Position numbers and translations under genes: made by a program. The notes beneath the pieces are model-generated. The model was not told the DNA's origin and ran no database searches. It saw only the letters and a list, made by a program, of their open reading frames with translations. From contig CP142458.1 of assembly GCA_038049695.1 (NCBI GenBank), positions 62,715,501 through 62,779,500 on the forward strand: DNA of 64,000 bases, in the 5' to 3' direction. Shown one piece after another: positions 22,860 through 33,504 of the stretch (the first letter of the stretch is position 1; the number at the start of each line of letters is the position of its first letter). This stretch comes from Cinnamomum chago. Its lineage: Eukaryota; Streptophyta; Magnoliopsida; Laurales; Lauraceae.

Positions 22860-23464
22860 GCGCCAACTTGTTTTGTGTTGGCGCTAATTATTTTAGCTCA
22901 TTAGAGACGAAAATTGTTGTCACAAAATTTTTTTTTTTTTGCGACGAACGTAATTCGTCACCAATAAGGATAAGTTATGGAAGACGAACATATTTCGTCA
23001 CCAAAATAAGGCGCCAATTTCATTTGCTTTGGCGCGGATTATTTTAGCTCATTGGAGACGAACATTTTTGTCACAAAATATAATTTGTTTTTGTGACGAA
23101 CTTAATTCGTCACTAATAAGGATAAGTTATGGAAGATGAAAATATTTCGTCACTAGAATAAGGTGCCAATTTCATTTGCGGGCGCGAATTATTTTAGCTC
23201 ATTGGAGACGAAAATTTTTGTCACAAAATATAAATTGTTTTTGCGACGAACGTAATTCGTCACCAATAAGGATAAGTTATAGACAACGAACATATTTCAT
23301 CACCAAAATAAGACACCAATTTCATTTGCTTTGGCGCGAATTAGTTTAGCTCATTGGAGACGAAAATTTTTGTCACAAAATATAATTTGTTTTTGTGACG
23401 AACATAATTCGTCACTATTAAGGATAAGTTATGAAAGATGAAAATATTTGTTCACCAAAATAAG
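22860..23464. repeat. Four tandem units of about 151 bp in CACTA 2
   Basis: Each unit begins with a GGCGCCAA-type word (22859, 23010, about 23161, about 23310, then 23464). It continues through TTAGCTCATTGGAGACGAAA, GTGACGAACGTAATTCGTCACC and GATAAGTTATGGAAGACGAA. They are subterminal transposase-binding-type repeats, diverged by a few per cent and by small indels. Confidence 0.85.
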
Positions 23465-23499
23465 GCGCCAATTTCATTTGCGGTGGCACCAATTTCGTT

Positions 23500-23999
23500 C
23501 GCACTTGAGCCTATTCCTCTCTTACAAGTACTGCTTTGGAAAAGCCTTTAAAATGACTAAAATGGCCCCCCAAGGCCCTAACGTCCATCTCCCCCCCCAC
23601 CCCAATCCAACGCCCCTTTTCCAAAATCCATTTCCCCCTTTGTCCCTCCATCTATCCCGGTCTCTCTTTTCCAAAACCCTTTTCCCCCTTTTCCAGAAGA
23701 GGAGAGAAGAACCCTTTTCCCCATTTTCCAAAACCCTTTTCCAACATCTCCCACCCATCGTCTCAAGCAGCAGCCCCATGGCCCATTGGCCCCCATCAAT
23801 CATCATCACCCTCCATCAACACACGCAGTGCAGACCCATCCCTGATCAGTGATCCCTCTCATCTCTAGTTCTCTCAGTCTCTCTCGCCTAGAATTCCCAG
23901 ACGCAGCCACCATCACCAATCACCATCATCTGTGCCCATCTTCCTCCATCAAGGAGTCCGCCACCGCCAGGTACACCTACCTCTCTCAGTCTCTGCTAC
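23500..23999. other. C-rich unassigned filler of CACTA 2
   Basis: A strongly pyrimidine-rich stretch with repeated CCCTTTTCC and CCAAAACCC words is followed by TCTCTC and a CAG|GTACACC-like splice donor near 23970. It looks like a captured 5' leader of a host gene, but no protein is recognised and the open frames through it are low-complexity. Confidence 0.35.
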
Positions 24000-24974
24000 T
24001 GTGAGAACTTGGTTCGGGCGGTACCCTTAACCACGGGGTGTAGCGTGTCAACCACGGGCTTCAAACGGTGAGTCTCTGTTAGCCCGCATCAGAAATATCC
24101 AAGTCCTAACCTTGGGCTGATAAGTCAAACCCGTATTAACTTAGCATGAGGCTTTTTAAAACCACGCGTCCCCGAAAATCGTAAGAACTCCGAAGTTAAG
24201 CGTGCTCGGGCGGGAGCAGTATTAGGATGGGTGACCTCCTGGGAAGTCCTCACGCGTGCACGTGGGCCAAAGCGGACAATTTCATGCTGAGTTGGGTGGG
24301 GCTGTGACAGTTGGTATCAGAGCCGAAGACGACTCTATTTCTAGTGGGGGAGAATGTGAGATCTTGGTCCGGGCGGTACCCTTAACAACTGGGCGTAGCG
24401 TGTTAATCACGGGCTCCAAACGGCGAGTCTACGATAGCCCGCATCAGAAATATTCAAGTCCTGACCATGGGCTTATAAGTTAAACCCCGTATTAACTTAG
24501 CATGAGGCTTTTTAAAACCGTGCGGCCCCGGAAATCGGAAGAACTCCGAAGTTAAGCGTGCTCGAGCGGGAGCAGTACTAGGATGGGTGACCTCCTGGGA
24601 AATCCGCCCACGTGTAGCGGACAATTTCATGCTAAGTTGGGTGGGGCTGTGATAGTTGGTATCAGAGCCGAGAACGACTCTATTTCTAGTGGGGGAGAAT
24701 GTGAGATCTTGGTCCGGGTGGTACTCTTAACCACGGGGCGTAGCGTGTCAACCACGGGCTTCAAACGATGAGTCTCCGTTAGCCCGCATCGGAAATATCC
24801 AAGTCTTGACCATGGCTTATAAGTCAAACCCCGTATTAACTTAGCATGAAGTCTTCTAAAATCATGCGGCTTCAAAAATCGTAAGAACTCCAAAGTTAAG
24901 CGTGCTTGAGCGGGAGCAGTACTAGAATGGGTGACCTCCTGGGAAGTCCTTGAGTTGGGCGGGGTAAATGCGAC
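24000..24974 (+). mobile_element. Cassandra-type TRIM as a tandem array (three LTRs, two internal segments)
   Basis: Three LTRs start TGTGAGA.CTTGG at 24000, 24355 and 24700. The first two end GCTGTGACA (24309) and GCTGTGATA (24654); the third is altered at its end. Between them lie two 45-bp internal segments, each with the PBS word TTGGTATCAGAGCC and the purine tract AGTGGGGGAGAA. Each LTR contains a 5S rRNA-like block: AAGAACTCCGAAGTTAAGCG, then GGGAGCAGTA and GATGGGTGACCTCCTGGGAA. This is the defining trait of Cassandra TRIMs. The unit period is 345-355 bases. No protein is encoded. Confidence 0.9.
24158..24250 (+). repeat. 5S rRNA-derived block in Cassandra LTR 1
   Basis: This holds the 3' two thirds of a plant 5S rRNA sequence with the internal promoter words (GAAGTTAAGCG and GATGGGTGACC). 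Sister blocks lie at about 24512-24605 and 24858-24948. In Cassandra it acts as an RNA polymerase III promoter-like element; it is not a 5S gene here. Confidence 0.85.
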
Positions 24975-25330
24975 AAAATTTTTTCGTCTCTATTTCTTAA
25001 ATTTATGACAAAATATTTTTGTCTCTAATTTCTTCCTTTAATGAAAAAATATTGTCACTAATTACTTACAAGTATGTTTTCAACATAGTGTATTGGAGAC
25101 GAAAAAAAATTACTTGTTTCCAACATAGTGTATTGGAGACAAAAAAAAATCGTCACAAATTTATCTTTTTCAATGACGAATTTTTTTTCCGTCTCCAATA
25201 CCTTTTAGCGACAAGGCTTTGGCAACGAAACGGGTGACGAAAATTTTTCGTCTCAATTAGTTTCGGTGACGAAATATGTACATTTTGGGACAAATTTGTG
25301 TTGTCCTTAAACCCCAAATTTCTTGTAGTG

Positions 25331-26711
25331 AAAGCCCGACTCTTAGCCAAAGGTTTTACTCAGAGAGAAGGTATAGAATATCATGAAACCTACTATCCCA
25401 GTGTCTAAAAAGGACTCATTTAGAATTGTCATGGCAATTGCAGCTCATTTCAACTTAGAGTTACATCAAATGGACGTCAAAACAACATTCTTAAATGGAG
25501 ATCTAGAGGAAGAAGTGTATATGGAACAACCTGAAGGTTTCGTGAAAGAGAATGAAAATAAACTAGTTTGTAAATTAAAGAAATCGATATATGGTCTTAA
25601 ACAGGCTTCCAAAAAATGGTATTTAAAGTTCAATCACATTATTACATCTTTTGGTTTTACCGAAAATACCGTTGATTATTGTATATATCTCAAAGTTAGT
25701 GGGAGCCGATTTATGATTTTAGTCCTATATGTCGATGATATTTTATTGGCTAGTAATGATCTTGGAATGATTTACGAAACTAAGGAATATCTTAAGGACA
25801 ATTTTGAAATGAAAGATATGGGTGAAGCAACATTTGTAATAGGAATCAAGATTTATCGAGATAGATCTCGAGGATTACTTGGGTTATCACAGGAAGCCTA
25901 TATTAAAAATGTACTTAAGAGATTTTGTATGGAAGGGTGTAAGGCACAAAATGTACCTATGACAAAAGGTGACAAGTTTAGTAAAGAACAATGTCCAAGA
26001 AATGAAATTGAAAGGAAACAAATGGAAACTTGTCCTTATGCAGTTGCAATCAGATGTTTAATGTATGCACAAACATGCACTAGACCGGATATTAGTTTTG
26101 CAGTTGGCATGCTTAGTAGATATCAAAGTGATCTAGGAATGGCACATTGGGTAGGAGTCAAGAAAGTTTTGTGATACCTTAGTGGCACAAGAAATTACAT
26201 GCTCTCTTACAAAAGGTTCGATCATTTAGAAGTGGTCGGTTATTCGGATGCTGACTTCGCTGGTTGCCTCAATACAAGAAAGTCGACTTCAGGATACATC
26301 TTCCTGTTAGCTGGCGGGGCAGTTTCATGGAGAAGTGCAAAGCAAACTTTAGTGACTCCATCCACATTTGATGCTGAATACGTGGCATGCTTTGAAGCCA
26401 CGGGTCACGCTTTATGGATGCGTGATTTTATCTCGGGACTACGTATTATGGACACCATTTCTGAGCCCTTGAAGATTTATGGTGATAATGACGCTGCAAG
26501 AAGATTTGCTCAGAATGATAAGGTTTCTAGAAAATCAAAATTTCTGGAAGTAAAATACCTTGTACTAAAAGAAAATGTACGAGATCGGTTAGTGTATGTC
26601 TTTGGGATCCCGTCAAGCCTCATGATAGTAGAACCTTTGACAAAGGCATTGGCGTCAAAGGACTACAAAGAGCATGTTAGAAATATGGGCCTTATTGAAT
26701 TGCCTTGTTAA
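25331..26711 (+). pseudogene. Copia pol, second part: reverse transcriptase and RNase H
   Basis: RT runs from KARLLAKGFTQ through HQMDVKTTFLNGDLEEE and the catalytic YVDDILLAS, to LMYAQTCTRPDI. A TGA at 26172-26174 interrupts the same frame where CGA (Arg) is usual. The RNase H follows with GYSDADFAGC, KSTSGYIF, DAEYVA and a C-terminal MGLIELPC ending at 26711. Apart from this stop, the RT and RNase H frame is intact over 1.3 kb. Confidence 0.92.
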
Positions 26712-27130
26712 AGATATGTAAAGACACTGTCATATTTATCACCGAAATAAGATTTCATATTTTCTTACTTTATTGAAATTAGTGTCACATGTGATTGAAG
26801 TGTATAAAGTAAGAAAATTAAAGAAAAACGATATTATTGTACCTAATAAATAGGATTGCCATGAAAATCATCCAATTTTACCCTTATTAAGGATTGTGTT
26901 AAGTTAGAATGTTAGTGAATTAATTATGGAAGGAACCACGTCGTTCAAGACATGTAACCGCCATAGTTCTCATTGGCAAACTGATTTAATTACAAATTAA
27001 AGATTGACATAAAGGTTGAGATGACAATTGTCATTTTAAAATGGTGATCACCAGTCAAAGTCTTTTTTTTTTTTTTTTTAACTTAGTTTTTCGATTATAT
27101 TTTAAAATTCTTTTGTGGTCATATGGACCA
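26712..27130 (+). other. Copia 3' non-coding region
   Basis: About 420 bases between the pol stop and the polypurine tract, AT-rich, with a T run at about 27063-27079. No gene is seen. Confidence 0.7.
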
Positions 27131-27140
27131 AGTGGGAGAA
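27131..27140 (+). other. Polypurine tract of the Copia element
   Basis: AGTGGGAGAA directly precedes the 3' LTR, the standard position for the plus-strand primer. Confidence 0.9.
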
Positions 27141-27554
27141 TGTTGGACCGAATGTTATGGCCCATATGACCATACATAAAGGATCGGTTATCCCTTATTT
27201 GAATCTCTGTAAATTGATTTAAGTTTTCCTTTTGTAACCGTCATCTATGTTAATTTGAGGGTTAAAAGCTATTTTTCTCTTCTTGATGGAAGGAGAGATT
27301 TAGGGCCTATAAAAGGCAACTCGGGTAACTTTCTTGGCAACGATTGTTTTTTCTGCAACCATCACTTACCGGAGAAGAAAAGAAAAGGCACAAGAGAGTT
27401 GTGATTTCACATTGAAAACCAACATTCTGTTGGATCAAAGTCCGAAGATGGAACAGTTAGGTACCATTTTACTTCTCTACTGGTTTAGATTAAATGTTTA
27501 CAGTATTATTGGATTGATTCCAGAAAGGGTTTATAAACCTAAGATTTTCTAACA
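27141..27554 (+). repeat. 3' LTR of the Copia element
   Basis: This 414-bp partner of 8952-9369 has the same TGTTGG...AACA ends and is followed by the AATGA duplication. The two copies differ mainly by transitions and two small indels. Confidence 0.95.
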
Positions 27555-27864
27555 AATGACTCACACCATTGTTGCGCAATTGGGTTGGGCTCCTATCACA
27601 TTGTAATCCTTATGACAGCTTGTAAACCTATGAGCCATCCTTAGACAGGTTTTGGTGACAATGATTTTCACTTAAGAGCCTTCATTTGGAGCTAATTAAT
27701 TAGATTGGCCCCATCATTAACAAGTTTGTAACAATTAATGAGTGATTTGACCCTTAACCCAAAACAGACCTCATGAATTCACACAGCGTGGAATTTTTGT
27801 CCTACGCCCAAAATAAACCAAACTTGGCCCTGCCTTACCCCGAGTGTCAAAATATTCTCCACCA

Positions 27865-28037
27865 GTATCCAACTCCTCTGATCAAACAATTCCGCAAACC
27901 ATGATGAGAGAGAGAGAGAGAGAGTATCCAACTCCTCTGATCAAACAATTCCGCAAACCATGATGAGAGAGAGAGAGAGAGTATCCAACTCCTCTGATCA
28001 AACAATTCCGCAAACCATGATGAGAGAGAGAGAGAGA
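27865..28037. repeat. Three tandem 57-59 bp units, each ending in (GA)n
   Basis: The unit GTATCCAACTCCTCTGATCA...CCATGATGAGAGAG starts at 27865, 27924 and 27981. The non-GA part is identical in all three, while the GA run shortens stepwise, so the duplication is very recent. Confidence 0.95.
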
Positions 28038-28056
28038 ATGATTTTGTTAAATAAAA

Positions 28057-29545
28057 GAGGATTTTACCAAAAAAAAATCTCTTAAGACTTATTAATTGCC
28101 AAAAGCACCATCAACATCTTAAAAAGACCACAGTAGTCTCAAAGGCCCTGTTTGGTATTTTTTTTAAATTTTTTCTCTTAGCAGGGATATCCCTGCTCCT
28201 TTGCCTGAAATAAACCCCAAAACCCTTTTTCCCTTTTCCCCTTTCCCCTATTCGACATCTTCACTCTCCCTCCATCTTTCTCCCTTTCTCTCCCAAACGG
28301 TCAGCACCGACAGCATTGCAGAGGCGGACCGACGTTGTCACTCTCCCTCTCTTTGTAGCTTTTTTCTTCCTCTCCCTCTTGTTAGGGTTTGTGCACATTA
28401 GGGTTTATGTTTTAGTTTTCCTTTTTCTTTTGAAGTGATGATTTCAGTGCCCTCTATAGTCTATTCTATTAAAGATGAGAAAATGGTGATTGAGAAGAAT
28501 ATGTTCTGTTTGATTCTCGCTGCTCTATAGTCTATTCAGTTGTTTCTTCTTCCCAGTGCATAGCCACAAAGCATTTAACCATGTAAACTGTAATCATCAG
28601 AAAAAGTAGACTGAGGGTTTATGTTCAAGATTCCTGACCTCCATTAATTCAAAGAACCAGAGGTTTTGAAGAAGGGTCCCCAACTGCCTCAAAGAACCAG
28701 TAGAAGAGTGCCCTTCTAGAGTCATTGTTCACTGTCACATACCCAGAATAATGGACAAAGTTTGCATTAAAAGGGATATCCCTGCCCAATTTAGTGTTGT
28801 GAATATGATTATCCTTGCCTCTATTAGTGATGTAACTAGGGATATCCCTGCACACTAGAGTATTGCTTATGGGGATATCCCCGCTCACCTGATACTTATG
28901 AGTGAGATATTACTACACCAAATAGAGTGCCATAAGTATGGATACAACCAGCTGGATGAGGACAATGTTATAGCAGACACATTAGGTACTACATCAATGT
29001 ATAATATCAGAAACATCCATCAACACCAAATTTGATATTCTCTGAAACATCCATCAACACCAAAATATATGTTAAGTTGCATTAACAATTGTGTATGCAA
29101 ATCACAAGTTTTTCAAGAACATCAAAGCATCACCTAAAACAAAAGACACATGCTAGGTTGTTTGGGTAACAAAACACTACTCACTGGTGGATTAGGACAT
29201 CACGGAACATGTGTCGTCTCTCTTTACAGTTTGAGACATGTTACTTTCCTACATTAGAATATCAAAACATCACACAAAATGTGGAAGAAGTGTTGCAGAG
29301 AGATTCGTCCGGACACCAGAAAAGGCAAAGGGGAAAAGGGAGTTCGACGGTCTTTAAGTTGCAATGAACGACGAACAGGGATATCCCTGCTCATTTACTT
29401 AGAATGAGCTGCGATATCCCCGCTCAGCGCTAAAAGTAAAAAAAAAAACCAAATGAGGCCTTTGAGACTACTGTGGTCTTTATAAGAAGTTGATGGTGCT
29501 TTTGGCTTATGACAAGTCTTAAGCGATTTTTTGGGTAAAATCCTC
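28057..29545. mobile_element. Mutator-like element (MULE), non-autonomous
   Basis: The ends GAGGATTTTACC (28057) and its complement (to 29545) begin imperfect inverted repeats of about 100 bp that share AAAAGCACCATCAAC and GACCACAGTAGTCTCAAAGG. They are flanked by an exact 9-bp duplication, TAAATAAAA (28048-28056, 29546-29554), which is the MULE signature. There is no transposase. The interior has a CTCCCTCTTTC-rich leader-like part and six copies of a GGGATATCCC palindrome. Confidence 0.88.
28181..29424. repeat. Six GGGATATCCC-type palindromes inside the MULE
   Basis: Copies lie near 28183 and 29378 (in the inner parts of the two inverted repeats), 28773, 28839, 28872 and 29411. Most are followed by TGC or CGC. 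Two are slightly altered (GGGGATATCCCC, GCGATATCCCCG). They may bind the transposase or form cruciforms. Confidence 0.75.
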
Positions 29546-29822
29546 TAAATAAAACAATAGAGATAGTTCTCTTCATTCATTGAACATTTGTAAATCAAGA
29601 TCACAAAGGTCTCTTAGAATAAATAAAAACAAAGCCTAATATGTGCAGTCTTCATTTGAGTAGATTATTATGGTCCAAAAGAAACCCAACATTCTATAGA
29701 TAGGGAAGAAGATGGTCTAAATTAGAAACCAAAGCCACTTGACCTTTTTTTCGTAAATAAATACGGCCAGTAATTGTATTATTTCAGAGACATTCTTTTT
29801 TTTTTTGTTAAGTTTTAGAAAA

Positions 29823-31884
29823 TTACTGAGTGCAGGGTGGTGGGACTTGGGTGCCACTATAGAGAGCTTTGATATTGACGCACATGGCTATAACTAGAGG
29901 TCCACCATTTTCTTTCTTGATATTAATGTCCTGGAGCTGGACATTCTTGCATGGGAAACTCGAGCTGCAGCAAAGGGTAAGTGCGACATTAGATGCAGAA
30001 GTCCCTTGGATGTTCTTGAAGGTGATATCACTGATCTTCACTTTAGAAGGTACCTGCAAGTTGTAATTGAAGGAAATGAGAGATTTAAGGGTCTTTTTTT
30101 TTTCAGAAGAGAAAAGATCAATACCCCATTATAGGTCTACAACACACACACATGCACACACAAAAATCCATGGGAGTGGGTGCCGTGACTAACTTAGAGA
30201 ACAAAGAAGAAAAAAAAAGTTTAGTCTCTTCAAACCTCATTTGCACAAGAGCCACTAGGACAGTATTGCTGATCGACGATGATTGGATTGCTGACATTTT
30301 TGAAGGTGATGTTCTCAAAGGTTATGTTGGATGATGAGCTGGCCGAGGGAGAATTGGCCCATGACTTGATCCTAATACAATTCAAGGTGTTTGAGATGCT
30401 GGTGTCTTTAATAATAAGTCCAGTCACATCCTTTTCGTCTGGCTACTTTCCTAAGCTCCCCACACTGTTATTTTTAAGTAAGAAACAAGTCATAACCAAA
30501 CAACAACAACAATTACAACAAGCAATCAATCACTAATGCCTAGGAAACAAAGCAAAGGTCACATTCTTTTGCATACTAAGTGTAAAGCAATATCCCATTC
30601 TATTTATAATTATAAGCAATAACAAAGAAGAGAGAGAGAAAAGAAAAATGCACCTTATTCCATGGCCTGGTCTGCAAGTTACTTTACTGATATGTACATT
30701 AGTGAGGCCCTGTCCGAGGGAGATGCAATCATCGCCGGTTCCAATCTGAGCACTCTCGATGGTCACATCGGAGCAACGCTCCACATGCATTCCATCAGTG
30801 TTGGGACTGTCGTCGGGGTTGGTGACTTTGAAATTTATAGCTTTGAAGTTCTTGCATTCGATAACACCAAAGTTGAGGTTCTTGCTATTGAGGGATGTTA
30901 TGCCATTAATGACAGTATTGGTCATAGACATAAACTTAAGGTTCTGTGGAGTATGCACAATAAAATTATTGACACTAGATGCAAGATTCAGATTTTTTAG
31001 GAAACCACCTCCTTCAATTTATTTCTACCAGAGAATTGGATATATTATTATTACTCACAATTGGGAAGAAGCTTGCACTTTTCATTCTGTTGGCAATCGT
31101 TTAAGTGCCAAATAACAGCTCCTTGACCATCAAAAACTCCAGTTCCAGTGATGGTCAATCCATCTATCCATCCAAAATAAACCCAATCTCCACTAGGAAC
31201 CTTGTTCAGTTCGGTCTCCGCCAACAGATGACCCTATCAAATACAAATAAAGATTGACATTCTGTATGCAAGTCTACAAATAATTAGTGTGACACTTAAA
31301 CCATGGATAAGATTCACCGTGCTTCAGGAGCATCCCACAAAAATGACAAATGTTTGCTCACTGTACACCACGTACCCAAAAAAAAAAAAAAAACAAAGAG
31401 TTCAAGCAGAACAACTCTTACAACCAATTTCATGGTTATAGATGGTACGCCTTTGCATGGACCTGTGAATTTAAGTGAGCCCATCCAGTAATCACCTTTT
31501 AGCACTATAATTGTAGCTGGTCCAATGGACCCACACGCTGCGGTCTGTGTGTCCTGAAAGGCCTGATCATCCACAAAATATAAACGCCATCATGCACATG
31601 TTAGACATATACAATGAAATGAGAGACGGTCTTTAACAAGTATGATGCAAGTCCAGCTCAATTAGTTCAAAATCTAGGCCTCATTGTTCATATTTTTGCC
31701 CTTATATTATAGAATTATGATTGAAAAATTCTCTAAACATCGTTATAATCAAACTAAATAAACCTTGGCATCGTCTGTTTTCCCGTCGGCTTTTGCCCCA
31801 TGATCCATAATGTTGAATTCCCCACACAGGCCAACTCCAATTAAACAACAGATAAAAGGATAGGAAGAAACTCTTCTTCATCAT
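29823..31884 (-). pseudogene. Polygalacturonase (GH28), six exons, frameshifted and with a nonsense codon
   Basis: Exons on the minus strand are 31764-31884, 31422-31562, 31059-31233, 30654-30943, 30236-30464 and 29823-30053, each flanked by GT/AG. Their sum is 1187 nt, two bases more than a 394-residue exo-type polygalacturonase would need. The GH28 motifs SPNTDG, GTGDDCIS, GHG and RIKSW, which hydrolyse homogalacturonan in the cell wall, are all present, as is a secretion-type N-terminus. Three lesions are visible: an extra T in the signal peptide (31854-31857), an extra base at the end of exon 3 (31059-31062), and TAG at 30445-30443 where the second copy at 63.2 kb has TAC (Tyr). This is most likely a pseudogene. 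The exon 3/4 junction is the least certain. Confidence 0.85.
30138..30164. repeat. (CA)n microsatellite in the last intron of the polygalacturonase
   Basis: An interrupted ACACACAC/GCACACACA run lies between exons 5 and 6. Confidence 0.8.
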
Positions 31885-33119
31885 CTTAATTTATTTTTAT
31901 TTTTTTTGTTTTTTTTAATATTTTTTTCTTTTTTTTATTTGAATAAATATTTAATGTAAGATGGGTGCTGGAGTAATGAATTTATAGGACTTCAAACTAA
32001 AATGGTCATTTGGTCATCCTTAATTGTAACAACTCTCTCTCAACTATACCATTCATTTTAAACCATAAGCACCTCTAAATATGCTCACCAGAATGGTCAC
32101 CCCCACTTCTAACGCACAGCAGCCTATTTTGACACAAGGAAAGAGTACCAGACAGTAACTTATACACTGCTACTTTTGATAAGCTTTCCTTTTATATGTT
32201 GCCAGTGGAAATGGACTATTCCATTAGCTTTATACAACCATGTATTATGTTTATAGAAGCGAAAGATCAAAAGCTTAAGAACATCCACTACCTTACTTTG
32301 ATTTGAATGGTTAATGAGTTTCCTCACACTGGGACATTCGAATGTACAGGTCAGTTCCAGGTTTGCCCAGAACCTACCCAGCCTACTCGGGTTGCACCTT
32401 ATCAATGCTGAATTCTTGGGAATCAAATACGCGCGCCATTTGTCTTTCAAAGAAATCTAGAACTCTCAAATAATAGAATTCCAAGTAGTTTTAAATGTTG
32501 CTTTAAGTATCAAATGGGCTTAAATTAGAGCAAAGGATGAAAATTCATAGAGGGGTCATCAAATGGGCTTCACTTTATTAGGAAATGGTTACCTAGCCAC
32601 CGTAGTGGTGGAGTTGGATCTGTAAAAAGATAGAACAAATAGATGCTTCTAGGCACATTACAATGATGCTTTCCCTAAGACGTTTTCTGCCACCCACTTG
32701 GTGAGAGTGGGTTAGTTATGGGTTAACAGATGAACTACCTCCTAGATACAATGAGGCCCTTCCAAAATTGATTTTAACCTGTTTAAAACCCAATTGGGTA
32801 ATTCATTAATTTCATTTGAAATGACCATTGGGTTATGCCATTAATTTCATTTTAGAACAACATGCAGTTTATCTGTTTGGAGTTTGGACAAAAGCTGAGT
32901 CAAGGACTTGATTGAATTAGCTAGACACTCAGGTGTATTAGGAGATTTGATGCTGCAATTTAATTGATCTGGCTAGACATTTGAGGTATAGCTAAGATGA
33001 TGCTAGAAATTGTTCTTCTGGTTAGACACTTGGGGTTTAGTTGAGTTGATGCTGAAAGGAGGACTGGCTACATACTCATGGGTACTAGCTGAGTTGATGT
33101 TGCTATTCATTTAAACTCT
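31885..33119. other. Intergenic region upstream of the polygalacturonase copy
   Basis: The first 100 bases form a T-rich tract, followed by moderately AT-rich sequence. The segment should include the old promoter of the polygalacturonase, but no regulatory site or gene is clear. Short repeated phrases (GGCTAGACA, GACACTTGGGG) recur at 32920-33080. Confidence 0.5.
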
Positions 33120-33235
33120 GGCAATGCTTGAGAACGGCTCCTACCTAAGTGGTAAGGAGTGGCAGTTCTCACCTAACTTTTCAGGATTCGAACCTTGAGT
33201 ATGCCACTTTTTCCTGCAAAAAACTCTAGCAATGC
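33120..33235. repeat. Possible tRNA-derived SINE fragment
   Basis: The stretch carries CCTAAGTGGTAAGGAG, resembling an A box, and about 35 bases later GGATTCGAACC, the complement of a B box. It ends GCCACTTTTTCC. The boxes do not clearly lie in one orientation, so it may be a rearranged or composite tRNA-like remnant. Confidence 0.3.
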
Positions 33236-33504
33236 TTGAAAAATGAGAGGTATGTGTAGATACCTTATTTCGGCACCCTCATAATCTAGATTCGTATATC
33301 GTCTAATGATGCCCCAGCTTTACCCCAATTGGACCACTTTACTAAATTAGGTTATTCCACCTTTAAGAGCGAAGGTATTTTGGACAAAAGCCCAAAATTC
33401 ATGGCATTTGATTCCTAATTGGATTTTTAGTTGTTTAGCCAACTCAAGGCTAAACATCATTAGTTGTTTAGCCAACTCAAGACCAAATTAGGTTATTCCA
33501 CCTT

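Larger units (their letters stand above)
22701..25330. mobile_element. CACTA element 2 (2.6 kb), non-autonomous, carrying a Cassandra TRIM
   Basis: The ends are CACTACAAGAAATTT at 22701 and its exact complement ending at 25330, flanked by AAA on each side (22698-22700, 25331-25333). Subterminal arrays of GACGAA/TTCGTC words fill 22725-23480 and 24970-25310. There is no transposase. It lies inside Copia RT; removing it joins FKHYK-type sequence to KARLLAKGFTQ. Confidence 0.92.
8952..27554 (+). mobile_element. Copia LTR retrotransposon, complete but decayed and expanded by nested insertions
   Basis: Two LTRs (8952-9369 and 27141-27554) begin TGTTGG and end AACA, and are flanked by the 5-bp target duplication AATGA (8947-8951 and 27555-27559). 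A Met-tRNA primer-binding site follows the 5' LTR and a purine tract precedes the 3' LTR. Gag, protease, integrase, RT and RNase H follow in Copia order. The LTRs differ by roughly 6-7% by eye, so the insertion is not recent. Removing the three inserted elements (hAT, solo LTR with CACTA, second CACTA) leaves about 7.4 kb. Several stop codons and frameshifts make it inactive. Confidence 0.95.

Noticed and set aside
22860-23464. CRISPR-like or satellite array
   Set aside because: The units are about 151 bp with no constant spacer pattern, in a plant nuclear context, and are confined to the subterminal part of a CACTA element.
23448-23852. Protein-coding ORF rich in Pro, Leu and Ser
   Set aside because: Low-complexity CCCTTTTCC repeats keep several frames open on both strands; no domain or gene structure supports it.
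24158-24948. 5S rRNA genes
   Set aside because: The three 5S-like blocks lack the 5' third of a 5S gene and lie inside LTRs that have their own PBS and purine tract, so they are Cassandra components.
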